From the NCBI GenBank assembly GCA_963971285.1, contig OZ020248.1:19055873-19119872 (forward strand): a stretch of DNA of 64,000 nt, written 5' to 3'. Source of the DNA: Astropecten irregularis. Its lineage: Eukaryota; Echinodermata; Asteroidea; Paxillosida; Astropectinidae. The notes below the pieces were generated by a model. It saw only the letters and a program-made list of their open reading frames with translations, made no database searches and was not told the DNA's origin. Of the stretch, positions 54,356 to 63,885 are shown one piece after another; the first letter of the stretch is position 1, and each line of letters starts with the position of its first letter. The position numbers were made by a program, and so were the translations under genes.

Positions 54356-54867
54356 AGCCCTATGGGCCCAAACGATGACAGGATGGTAACAGCTTCCAAC
54401 ATTACTTAATTGTCTGAGGATAAACTATCTAGACAACAATGGTTACATATACTGCCATAGACCTTCATGGGCTTCATGCCAATGGCTTTACCCATTTGCG
54501 GCATGACAATATACAGCTTGTGTGACAGGATTGGCAGCAGGGAACACATCCATGCACAAGTTATTGATATGTCTTTCTCATGTATGGAGAAGTACGCACA
54601 CAAGCTTACAGATTTGCAAGTGTATTCTCTCTCTCTTCACTAGAGCACATCTTTGTTGATTCTATGCTACTTAGACAGGAATCTAATTGCATGACCAGCA
54701 CGACCGTGCCGTCACCTGCTCACGTCTTCCCTTGACAATCCCGGTACCAGGGACAAAGATGAGGTGCCCAGCAATGTCACCAAAATTGAGTGAAAGTTTA
54801 AAGAAAAAAGATCCTGACTTCCACAAGCATGGGCGCAGCAAATGCAGAAACATGCTAAATTAATTAC

Positions 54868-55330
54868 ATGTATGAAGTCATAGTGAAGAAGTTGACCAAG
54901 GACAAGGGGCATCTACAACAACGACCATCACCCCATAAAATGAAGGTACTTGCCCGTAAGGGGAAGAGATATCAGAGATTAAGAAAGCTGCAGAAGGGCC
55001 ATCTTGCAAAGAACCCAAGAATCTCAATTGTGAGGACCATCCAGGTCTAGGAACACCTTTCCCCAACATGAAAGGTGTGGCTTGGTCCTACTCCCACACC
55101 CTTGCCAGGACTCTGGAGGAGTTGGATGCTGAGATCTCAGCAGGAATGGAGGAGAAAGTGGGATTTGATCCTGAGGACGACCATTGAATCTTGACAACCA
55201 TCAAGGATGGTGCGGATTGAAAGGGAGATATCTCCATAACTAAAGCCACAAGGGATCATCTGTTACCAGGGGAAGGCATTCCATGCTGCATAATTTGAGG
55301 TTATCAAATGCAAGGTACATGTAGTTGAAG
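54868..55330 (+). pseudogene. Degenerate RAG1-like core fragment
   Basis: A frame from 55042 reads LGTPFPNMKGVAWSYSH, TLARTLEELDAEISAGMEEK, VGFDPEDDH-stop, ILTTIKDGAD-stop-KGDIS, then TKATRDHLLPGEGIPCCII. This follows the order of the RAG1 core around the first catalytic aspartate: a helical L-x-x-L-x-x-x-E-x-x-I-x-x-G-M, then T-V-x-x-x-C/A-D-G-M-G-D-V-S, then a P-x-K-A-x-R-F-S-F-x-I stretch. The aspartate (55215-55217) is kept; the following Gly codon is TGA and the next is Lys. The ORF 54868-55050 upstream (HKMKVLARKGKRYQRLRK) may be an earlier part in another frame. RAG1-like transposons are known in echinoderms, amphioxus, hemichordates and molluscs. Three in-frame stops show it is dead. 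No RAG2-like sequence is seen. Confidence 0.55.
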
Positions 55331-55458
55331 TCAAAGACCCCTGTCTTTGATTTCAATTAGCATGCATGGGGTTCACAACAATGGATTAACACTTATGATG
55401 GTCTTTTGGTAATAGTGATGTCATTATCCTCTACTTCAGTTGCTTTGTAGGCACCAGA

Positions 55459-55689
55459 ATGTGCACGTTATACGAAAGGATCGTAGAGCGGCTAGACAGA
55501 CAGGAGATTATCCAGCAGGAGATAGCTGAACGTCAGCGGACACTCATTGCCCTGCCCTCAGGTAATGACACCGATGATGATAATACCATTTTGCCAATGT
55601 TACCCTGCAGCAGTCATCAGGAGCTGAATGAGCTCAATCACCTTGTGGAGCAGTCAAAAGCTGCCAAAACCAAATTGGTGAGTATCTAA
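55459..55689 (+). CDS. Coiled-coil ORF, possibly DUF4806-associated
   Basis: A 76-residue frame: MCTLYERIVERLDRQEIIQQ, EIAERQRTLIALPSG, then ILPMLPCSSHQELNELNHLV and EQSKAAKTKLVSI. The first half is a coiled coil. The second resembles the DUF4806 beginning (L-P-x-x-S-x-x-E-L-x-x-L) seen at 5.9 kb, but more weakly. A GTGAGT donor follows directly after AAATTG (55680), so it is probably one exon of a larger gene whose other exons I cannot identify. Confidence 0.35.
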   Translation: MCTLYERIVERLDRQEIIQQEIAERQRTLIALPSGNDTDDDNTILPMLPCSSHQELNELNHLVEQSKAAKTKLVSI

Positions 55690-56056
55690 TGATACAACAA
55701 AACCAAATGTACTTGGCTAATTTATTTATTCTCATTCAAATGATAAGGTTGGTGATACTTTTTTTGTGTACTCATCAGATAACCATAAGGGAAACTGAAT
55801 TTTAAGTCATTGAAAATATTTTGTTCCATTATTAATTGTAGTGCTCATGAAAATGGTCATGCCCATACGACACCATTTCTATTTGACACAGCATTAATTA
55901 GTACGTGCTTAAATAAGTGGTTACAACATGATGACCAAGACAAAAACCATTCTCAGCTCAGCATGGCCAGAATGGTAATCCAAAACAACAAGCTTTCTTG
56001 TGTTGCCAGTAAATGGGTTTCCTTGGTAGAGGGCTCGCAAGGAAACTTCTACTCTG
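55690..56056 (+). other. Left flank of the Harbinger insertion
   Basis: A frame at 55838-56050 (SAHENGHAHTTPFLFDTALI, ARMVIQNNKLSCVASKWVS) follows a TTAATTGTAG acceptor and could be the next exon after the coiled-coil ORF. It is cut by the Harbinger element at 56057. No domain recognised. Confidence 0.3.
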
Positions 56057-56064
56057 TAAAGCCC

Positions 56065-56160
56065 TGTCCGCATTGGACTTAATTTTGTAAGAAGTTTCCG
56101 CGAGACACTGTTAACATTCCATTGCGGTAACTCTTACGGGCGTCCGCACTGGATTTATTT
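56065..56160. promoter_or_regulatory. Left subterminal repeats, likely transposase/Myb binding sites
   Basis: GTCCGCATTGGACTTA lies in the left end and GTCCGCACTGGATTTA at 56142; ATTCCATTGCGGTAACTC lies between. The corresponding right-end copies are at 62712 (GTCCGCACTGGAC), 62855 (GTCCGCATTGGACTTAAT) and the inverted terminal copy at 62917-62930. Repeated subterminal motifs of this kind bind the Myb-like protein in studied Harbingers; here the role is inference. Confidence 0.55.
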
Positions 56161-56353
56161 TGGCTGACGGTAAGTCATAACCTTAGCACCGGTAGTCTCA
56201 TGAGGGCGTCCTATTGTTGACCTTTGTTACCTGACACCGGATGTTGATGACATTTGCGAGTGCGCTTGGCGCGAAATCAGTCTTTCGAAACTCTTCCGTT
56301 CATAATTTCAGCCTTGTCGACGCGTAATTTCAAAGATTTCAATATAATACACC

Positions 56354-58956
56354 ATGTCCGACGTGTCAACCACCGCCTCTAAAAGAAAGCACGGTGGTAA
56401 AAGTGACGGAGCCAACGACAGAAAACGAAAACGGAACTGGACGCAACAAGAATCGTCAATACTGATTGCTGTGTGGGGCGAAAAGGCTCACCAAGAGGGG
56501 TTCGAGGGCCTACAGTATAATTCGCGTGTGTGGCAATCCATACACAAGCGATTTCGAGAATTGTGCTCCGATTGCCCATATCAGACATGGGAATGTCTGA
56601 AGGACAGAATAGACTATTTGAAGAGAAAATATAGAGAGGTGAAGAAAGTGAACAATGCATCGGGACGGGGAAGGATCACTTGCCCTCACTACGATGAGCT
56701 TGATGAAATTCTAGGTGAGTAACAGTTAGCATGGTTAGGCCTACATCATGATATACAGCCTGTCACTTTAGCTATAAGTAACATTAGGGCGTACCTGTTG
56801 AATTTTTAGTCTGAAAAATGTATTTTGTTATGCGAGATGAAAATTCTAAATGGGATGCAGTACCAAAAACAATTTTAAAGTACGGTTCAGTGATTAATAA
56901 TTTTTTTTTAAATTATAGGCTATTATTAGACCCAGTAGCTGTGGCGCTGAACTCCCTTTTTAATTTTGGGGTTGACGGTCGGTCTAGCGCCCCAGAGAAT
57001 TGTATAGGGCTAGATGTGTTGTACACAGAAATTGTAGTTTTTGCACTTCACGCTACTTGTGCCGAAAATGTCCCCAAATAACAACAAAGACATCACATAT
57101 CAATCGTCCGCCATCTTGTGTGGCTCTCCGCCACACACACCATACACATGTGACTTCATGCTCGTTTCTGATTGGCAGAGAGCCAATCCAAGATGGTGGA
57201 CGATTTTAAACGATGTCAAAATTTTCATTGGAAAACATTGATTTTCATCAAAAGGAATGATTGTGAGTACAAAAAATAGCCTGCATTTCATCCTTGACAA
57301 TCGGAGAAGAGATTGAGCGATTTTCAACCCGATCTGTGGTGTCTTTGTTGTCATTTGGGGACGTTTTCGGTGCAAGTAGCGTGAAGTACAAAAATTGCAA
57401 ATTTTTTCCGCGTACAACACATCTAGCCCTATACAATTCTCTGGGGCGCTAGACCGACCGTCAACCCCAAAATTAAAAAAGGGAGTTCAGCGCCCCATTT
57501 ACTGGGTCTAGGCTAGTAAACAAAATGATATACATTTTCATAAATATTGAATTTGTATACGACGATGTAAAATCCAGTAGGGCCTCATTTTTAGAAAAGT
57601 ATGGTGGCTTGTCATTTTACTCTGAGCAAAATGAGAAATGAAGCATCTGCTTACAATATTTCAAGAAATGTTTGTGTCATGGCTAGCAATTACCATGTTT
57701 TGTTCAAATTGTCATTGTCAACAGGGAGACGTCCAATGACGAATTGCCGGGCTTTTCATCACGCTGATGCAGACCTGAGCTCAGATGAAGATAGCTCACA
57801 AGATAGTGCACCCCCATCTGTACAAAGTGACCTGGTGAACTACGCACGAGGTATTGAATTGTAGATATTAATATATAATTGTGTTCCTCACCGAAGTACA
57901 CTGCAAACCTTTACATTTGAGTAGAGTAATGAGACTTGATTCAATATTTGCCTTTCAGAAACAATAACCGACGACATGAATGCGATGGATGAAGAAAGTG
58001 GGCATACATCAAATGACACATCATCACAGAGTTTGAACACATCTGCGGAACTCGAACCAGAGAGTGCAGTTGATCAAACAAAAAAGAAAGCAAAGCAGGA
58101 GAAGTACAATGGTATGTACTAGTTGCTTTATTTTGAGAACATTGTTTGAAAATTAATTGGGTGCTTTGATTTGATTTGAAATGGTTTATTAAGTTAAAAT
58201 TTATTCTCCGCCAAAGGCCGAATTGAAAAATTTGTATATGGACATGAACTTAGAAAATGATAAATAGCACATAAACAAAATTCAAGAGAAAAAAAGGAAA
58301 ATTAATGGTTAATAGCACACCCAAATTTTTTTTAAAATCAACTTTAACAGATAAACTAGAGATTTTTTTCTTAAAAATAGGAATTGCAATTTGGAGGAGT
58401 TACTTTATTTTAAAATCAGAGCCATATTTGCCGAGTGAATAAAAACTGAGAACCAAGTATGGTACTGCGTAACCCTATGGTGTGTGTGTGTGTGAAAAAG
58501 TCATAAAATTAACTGTGTAGTCTGTTTGTCTTCCCAAACTTATCAGGTCTAATGACAAGGAAACGGCGTGGGAAACGTTCCCAGATTGAGGAGGCCATGG
58601 CGACCAGCATCTCAACGCTCATTGAGTCCCAACAAGCTACAAGAGATGACTCAATGTTGGAACTTCTTCAACTTGAGAAGGATCGCTTCCAGTGGGAACG
58701 AGAGAGAGACCGTAGAGAAGACCAGTGGAGACGTGACAAGCTGGCAGCACAGCAAGCAGCACAGCAAACAGCAACTCAGCAAAATCACCAGTTGCTGCTA
58801 CAGCTTGCCAGCATGTTTGCAAATAACAGCAACACAAAAAGTTATGCAAATTTGGCCCCATGCAACCCAACACCAAACAAGGACATGCCGGGCCCAGTAC
58901 ACCCTTACATTGATCACAACACCTTCAATTTCAATCCACAGCCACCTCATTTCTAG
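56354..58956 (+). CDS. Harbinger Myb/SANT-like DNA-binding protein, four exons
   Basis: Exons 56354-56714, 57725-57850, 57959-58111 and 58547-58956. All junctions are GT-AG and phase 1 (CTAG|GTGAGT, CGAG|GTATTG, AATG|GTATGT; acceptors CAACAG, TTTCAG, TATCAG). The 1050-base CDS encodes 349 residues without a stop. Residues ~27-120 form a trihelix Myb/SANT-like domain: KRNWTQQESSILIAVWGEKA, WQSIHKRFRELC, LKDRIDYLKRKYREVKK, ending CPHYDELDEIL. Residues ~160-215 are acidic and Ser-rich; ~217-226 (TRKRRGKRSQ) is a possible nuclear signal; ~250-305 is a coiled coil (EKDRFQWERERDRREDQWRR) with Gln runs. In known Harbingers this protein binds the element ends and brings the transposase into the nucleus. 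The ATG follows the left terminus by 300 bases. Confidence 0.85.
56926..57509. mobile_element. Long-inverted-repeat MITE in intron 1 of the Myb gene
   Basis: 584 bp. Ends TTAGACCCAGTA and TACTGGGTCT; TIRs continue for ~130 bases (GCGCTGAACTCCC, TTTTGGGGTTGACGGTCGGT, CTAGCGCCCCAGAGAATTGT). The flanks AGGCTATTA and AGGCTAGTA look like a 9-bp target duplication with one change, which suggests a Mutator- or P-like transposase. A damaged relative is at 27237-27630. It sits wholly within the intron, so the host element's gene is not broken. Confidence 0.85.
58160..58500 (-). mobile_element. Reverse-oriented non-LTR 3' end in intron 3
   Basis: TTTGATTTGATTTGAAATGG followed by TTTATT and CTCCGCCAAAGGCCGAATTG is, on the minus strand, a G/C-rich 3' UTR block, AATAAA and an (ATCAA)n-type tail. 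That is the usual end of a CR1/L2-like element. The 5' limit is unclear; a short (TG)n run lies at 58482-58493. Confidence 0.45.
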
Positions 58957-60479
58957 AAACTTCCCATTTCCAACAACTCCCTCTCCAGAAATCATTTGTT
59001 TTAACCATAGTGTAGTATGAACCTTACTAATGAAAATTAAAGAAAATATATCCCTTTTCAGCTGCATCATTTTTTTTTGTTAACGAAAGCTAGATTCTTA
59101 GTACATGTACATTCTTTTGATGTTCAAGTTCATTAGCATTGAACATTGATATGACTCGATAAAAAACTTTCATTCATTTATTTTTTCTAATTTTTTGCCA
59201 TTTTAATATATTCATGTGCAGTCTTTATACATCATTCCGTCCATGTTGAAAGGAGTGACCTGTAATAACAACATTAATTTACCTGCTTTTTTTATTTTAC
59301 GGGTTCTTGTTACGGGTTAACCAATACCAAAGTTATGTAAGTTTGTAGTTATATGTATTTGTAACCACATATTTTGCCATTTTCAGAGTTTGAAATTTAC
59401 AGCCATTTCTTGCAAACATTAGCATTGAACATTGATATGACTCGATAAAAAACTTTCATTCATTTATTCTAATTTTTTGCCATTTTAATATATTCATGTG
59501 CAGTCTTTATACATCATTCCGTCCATGTTGAAAGGAGTGACCTGTAATAACAACATTAATTTAACTGCTTTTTTTATTTTACGGGTTCTTGTTACGGGTT
59601 AACCAATGCCAAAGTTATGTAAGTTTGTAGTTATATGTATTTGTAACCACATATTTTGCCATTTTCAGAGTTTGAAATTTACAGCCATTTCTTGCAAACT
59701 ATATTAAGAAAAACATCAATTTTTTTTATTGGTATTATCTAAGGAAATTTGTCAAGTTTCTGTGCAGTATGATCAGTCATGTCAAGCAAACATATACCGG
59801 TAGTCAAGGTTTTTGTTTTTATTTACAGATTTAGTTGTACATGCATTATAACAAAGTGTCAATCAGAATTCAGAAGTATGTTGTTATACTTATACTTGTG
59901 TATTACTTTGATGAATATTTAATTACTTATACACAATCACGTGTAGTAAACACCTTGATACACGTAGTACAGATACATTGTTATGCCACTCATCCTAAGT
60001 TCCTAACAATCGCTACCAGCCCTAACAGAACATTTCATTTTTGCAATATCTAATTGTATACAATTATTACTTCTTGCCATAAAATAGAACCTTCATGTCA
60101 GTTTTTTTAACACATCTGTCAGGTTTAGTGCCCATTGTTTTATCATCAATCTCTCCTACTATTAACGGTCTTTCAAAATGTTTAATGGCAATAATTATAT
60201 TCTCATTGTTTACACAAACTTCAAATTATATCAGTAGTTGGGTTATTTAATCGTAATAAAACAAGTTTTAAGACTATCACATCCTTGTCGTCACTGTGTT
60301 TTCAACCAACCCTGGATCAGATGCATGCGCAGACAAAAGTCAGACCCATTTTATCACTGGATTTATCAATGAGATAACATGAAATGATGACAATCAAACA
60401 ATACAGCTAATAAGGATCATAAAATTAATGAAGACACTTGTTATTTATTTAATTTAATTACTGTATCTAATTTATTTAT
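58957..60479. other. Interval between the two convergent Harbinger genes
   Basis: AT-rich. Contains the 286-bp tandem duplication listed next. The only longer ORF (59835-60053) has no domain. A minus-strand AATAAA (TTTATT at 60475-60480 and before) could end the transposase transcript very close to its stop codon. Confidence 0.5.
59131..59700. repeat. 286-bp tandem duplication inside the Harbinger
   Basis: 59131-59416 and 59417-59700 both begin CATTAGCATTGAACATTGAT and end AGCCATTTCTTGCAAAC. Differences: a 4-base shorter T run in copy 2 (TTATTCTAATT), ACCTGC/AACTGC and ATACCAAAG/ATGCCAAAG. Confidence 0.95.
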
Positions 60480-62499
60480 TTAATTATTTAAGAAATGCCT
60501 TGTCAGTGCATTACGTATTTGTTCTCCGGTAGCAGTGGCAGCAATTTCCTCTTCATTGTTAACTCTTTCGTCAGGCTGGTCAGCATCTTCAGGTTTATCT
60601 TGTTCCAAATCCCCATTGTCCAGTTTCCACGTTTCACAGAAGTTGTGCAGTACAATGCATGCAGAGACTAAAATATGAACATTTTTAGCATGCGAGTCAT
60701 TTCTCTTCATGATACACCTCCAACGTCCTTTCAAACGGCCAAAGGCATGTTCCACCAGGATGCGGGCTCCACTAAGTCTTACATTGAAGCGAAGTTGTTC
60801 AGGAGTTGCTATTGCCTCTGCGTATGGTTTCATCAGAAATTCCGTAAGCCCATATGCGGAATCTCCTAATATGACAATTGGAACATCTTGGTCGTCAATT
60901 TGTCTTGTCAGTTTGGGATAGAAAGTTCCATTCTTAAGTTTAAAGAAAAGTTTAGATGATTCAAACACCCAGGCATCATGGCATTTGCCAGGTTGTCCAA
61001 CGTCAAAGTCAATAAATTTAAACTCGTGGTCAACTAGGCCTTGCAAAATAACACTGTACCAACCTTTTCGGTTGAAATAATCAGTGTGGTATTGATCTGG
61101 GGCAATGATTGGAATGTGAGTCCCATCAATTGCCCCACCACACATCGGGAACCCATATTTAGCCTCAAATATGCGGATCATTCTGTTGACACTCTCACCC
61201 TTTGGTCTCTTCACATAGATGGGCTTCAGAAATGTGCAAATGGCATTGCACACATCCCAAAAACCATCACAGGCTGTAGTGCGTCCCACACCAAACAAAT
61301 TGCTAATGGTGCGGAATGACTCGCCAGTAGCTAGCCGATACAATGTTAGTGCTACAAGCTTAACTGTGCTCACAGGCTGCCTCATGTTTGTATCTTGACG
61401 CATGATGTGTTGCTGCAGTTGATTGCAGAGGAGCTGAAAGGCTGCTCTTGTCATCCGAAAGTTCTCGTACCACTGCCTGTCTGTGAACTGTGTAAGGACA
61501 TCTATTTCCCACCACTGGCAACTGCGTTGTCTTCTCCAGACTGATATTGGTGAATACACAGCAGAAACTGTTGGGGGAAGAAAGACAACAAATTGAAACA
61601 TACATGTAGCAATTTCTGTAGCAAAGTTTGTCCATTATTCCATTACTAAAATGGATGCCTGTGCGTACTTCATCTGGTTGTGTGTGATTTTGAAAGAGTA
61701 GGTCTCTTGCGCAGCTATTGCCTCTTAAGTTACTAGCCCGGCAGTAGTACTAGTAGTGGCGGGTTGTGCAATAATTTTCAAGACATGACAAGACAAATTT
61801 AGTTTAAAGGTAGTATCATACTTTGGTTTTTGTCAAAGAAGTACAGATTCATGGGTAAAAATATCAAAGAAGATACAGTCACAGTCATCTGTGAAAATTT
61901 AAGTGCCATACGGTGCCTACTTTTTGAGAAAACAGTGAAAAACGGCCATGGTATTTAAGTCTTTTCTCTTTTATTTCTGATATTTTAAAAGACCAAAAGA
62001 AAAAAAGAAAAAAAATTTTGGTCGTTGTTTTATTAATCTGAATAAATACACCATTTCAGGCGGAAAAATTTTAACGGTAGGTTTCTACTAGCATCATCTT
62101 CATACCCTGAAAGTTTTACGTAAACATATGAACATTTCTGATTTGGTGTAATGGTGTAATTACCAAAGTATGATTCTACCTTTAAAAAAGTATTTGAGAT
62201 CGAGATTTTTCATTCACATAGATCATTACAAATGCTATGAAATGGTGGACTTAAAAAATGCTCTGAAATATTGGTCATTTTAACTCACATAATCCACTCA
62301 AAATCACGGCGAAAAAAAGCGTTGACTCGTTCTGTCTTCGTTGTTGGTTCTCAAAACATCTCCGTAGCAGCCGCATTCTCCGTCTGTTCCGCGATCTTTC
62401 TATCGCCCGAGACCCCTGTCGTCGTTGTGACTCCTGAGAAGCTTGAGGGATTGCCCTTATACCAACTAAATCGCTCAATATCTCCACCAATTCTGCCAT
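60480..62499 (-). CDS. PIF/Harbinger DDE transposase, two exons
   Basis: Exons on the minus strand: 62499-62289 and 61567-60480. Donor TTAT|GTGAGT and acceptor CCCCAACAG|TT join in frame (phase 1), giving 432 residues. The ATG at 62499 (MAELVEILSDLVG) is the first true ATG; upstream codons in frame are open but lack one. Exon 1 is very basic (ERSRNRRRMRLLRRCFENQQ). Exon 2 has a helix-turn-helix-like part (LALTLYRLATGESFRTIS, LFGVGRTTAC), then the DDE core: GGAIDGTHIPI (D218), GDSAYGL (D306) and ARILVEHAFGRLKGRW (E343), plus CHDAWVFESS at ~268. All catalytic residues are present and the length is usual for animal Harbingers. It acts with the Myb-like protein encoded convergently. Confidence 0.9.
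61805..62184. mobile_element. GGTAGTATCATACTTT MITE in the transposase intron
   Basis: The ends AAAGGTAGTATCATACTTTGG and CCAAAGTATGATTCTACCTTT match the element at 42837-43200, in the opposite internal order. The intron still has intact splice sites, so the transposase gene is not interrupted. Confidence 0.9.
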
Positions 62500-62699
62500 T
62501 ATTAAATCTTGAAAATACAACCCGTACTTTTCACGAAACTGTTGCAACGCTGAAAGACCGGAACGTACATGTACGTACACGCTCGAGCTGTGACTTCCGT
62601 ACTATACTGTGTCGAGTGTGAAAACTCGCGCGCGAATAGTGCCAAAGGTCACTGGGATATCTGACCCGGCGGATGTCACGTGACAACATTGTAAGTTTT

Positions 62700-62938
62700 A
62701 CTTGACAAAACCCGTCCGCACTGGACTTTACAGCGACGTAAAACTAACATTGTAACTCTTCAGCTACCCAGTTGGCCCTGTAAGATTTACCGCTGTGGAG
62801 GGTAAAATTAACAATCGACGTCCGACACTTGACAATTTGGGAAGTCTTCCGGCCGTCCGCATTGGACTTAATTTGGTAAAACTGACAAGAGTCTCCGTAA
62901 GAGTTACCAAAATAAGTCCAATGCGGACAGGGCTTTAA
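62700..62938. repeat. Right subterminal and terminal repeats of the Harbinger
   Basis: Copies of GTCCGCAYTGGAC at 62712 and 62855 are direct repeats of the left terminus, and the terminal copy at 62917-62932 is inverted. 62855-62877 and 62908-62930 form an inverted pair (CCGCATTGGACTTAATTTGG / CCAAAATAAGTCCAATGCGG), so the right end alone can form a hairpin. Confidence 0.8.
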
Positions 62939-63158
62939 GTCTGTTCCCAAAAGAGTCTTGCCCATGTACCGCGCGCTAGGGGGACGTGCTACCATATTGT
63001 AGCATGCCGACTAGCTGTGGGAATGAATCCTGGTACATGTATCAATGAAAAACAGTATGTCAACCTGTCAGCATTAAAAAGACGCAAAAGAAACAAACGG
63101 AAATCTGGGAGGAAGAAACCAAGGACCGAAGCTGTGGGAATGAACGGTATGTCAACCC
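62939..63158. other. Right flank of the Harbinger insertion
   Basis: Short non-coding flank. The words TGTGGGAATGAA and GTATGTCAACC both occur twice (about 63015/63135 and 63055/63149), marking a small local duplication of ~100 bases. Confidence 0.5.
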
Positions 63159-63480
63159 ATGGAGGAAGAAAATAGAAGGAGTTTGAACGACCCGCCTAAT
63201 CCCCGCTGGGTATTTACCAACCAATTAGCATCTCAGCTGGCCCTGTGCAAAAGGAACGAAGACCTTCTGCTGCGTGACTGTTTTATGAGCGTGATAAGAT
63301 CTCTCCAAGCAGCTTTATGCACAAAGCACCTCGCTGATGCGAGGCAAAAAAAATGCACGCGTAGTTGTATTTCCTTAGCTTCTACGCTTGTGTCGTGCTT
63401 TTCATCTGATTCGTCTTGATTTTCTGATTTTTTTTTCATGTTTTGATCGTCAGATTTCAACGATCGGAAGGTAAGATAAC
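63159..63480 (+). CDS. Unrecognised ORF
   Basis: An 86-residue frame (NRRSLNDPPNPRWVFTNQLA, SQLALCKRNEDLLLRDCFMS) followed by a GTAAGA donor at 63470. Amino-acid use looks natural but no domain is recognised. It could be the exon before the zinc-finger exon at 63667, which is in the same direction. Confidence 0.25.
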
Positions 63481-63666
63481 AATCCATTCACCTCAGTCTC
63501 GAACCTAGCATTTTGTGACAAAATGGTGTCATTTTTACTTCTTTTTTTTGCAAGAACAGGAGGCACCCGGACAAAACTTTGATTGCCAACAGGTTTCTTT
63601 GTTCATTCATGTGCGTCAAGATTTTTCTGACATTCTGCAAAGATGGAGCATTCAGACTGCCTTTAG

Positions 63667-63885
63667 GGCATCTGTCCATTGTGCGAGAAAGAATGTGCTA
63701 TTGTTCAAGGTCATCATTCTATCAGGAAGGAGGCACTTTCCAGAACGATATCTGCAGCTTTATCTGTTGATGTAGCCGATGATGACGCCGAATTGCATCC
63801 ACCCTTTGTTTGCAAGCCTTGTAAAGTGATGCTTAAGAAGTGGAGGGGAAAAGGCTTCCTGCAACATAGAAGTGCCCTTGTTTGA
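63667..63885 (+). CDS. CxxC...HPxxxCxxC zinc-finger exon
   Basis: An open frame after a plausible acceptor (GACTGCCTTTAG|GGC). It reads ICPLCEKECAIVQGHHSIRK, then SVDVADDDAELHPPFVC and KPCKVMLKKWRGKGFLQH. C3-x2-C6, then IRKE exactly 13 residues after C6, H44-P45 and C49-x2-C52. The finger at 27.9 kb has the same C-x2-C-x12-IRKE and HP spacing. The layout C-x2-C ... V-D-V-x-x-D ... H-P-x3-C-x2-C resembles the zinc region before the RAG1 core, but also ZAD-like fingers. The stop at 63885 directly follows. The window ends soon after, so the rest of the gene is not visible. Confidence 0.4.
   Translation, partial: GICPLCEKECAIVQGHHSIRKEALSRTISAALSVDVADDDAELHPPFVCKPCKVMLKKWRGKGFLQHRSALV

Larger units (their letters stand above)
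56057..62938. mobile_element. Intact-looking PIF/Harbinger transposon (6.88 kb)
   Basis: The terminal inverted repeats begin TAAAGCCCTGTCCGCATTGG at 56057 and end with the exact complement at 62938; similarity continues for about 30 bases (CTTA-TTTTG-GTAA, with CTCTTACGG further in). The bases next to AGCCCTG...CAGGGCT are TAA on the left and TTA on the right, consistent with the TWA target preference of Harbingers but not an exact 3-bp duplication. Subterminal GTCCGCAYTGGA copies are present at both ends. Two convergent spliced genes, Myb/SANT and DDE transposase, are both open from ATG to stop. This is the standard autonomous Harbinger organisation. Confidence 0.9.

Noticed and set aside
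54868-55330. Functional V(D)J-type recombinase gene
   Set aside because: Three in-frame stops within the core fragment, no second or third catalytic acid, and no RAG2-like gene nearby. It is at most a relic.
56057-62938. Exact 3-bp target-site duplication for the Harbinger
   Set aside because: Flanking bases read TAA and TTA for the best end placement; no placement gives an identical triplet, so I do not claim a clean duplication.
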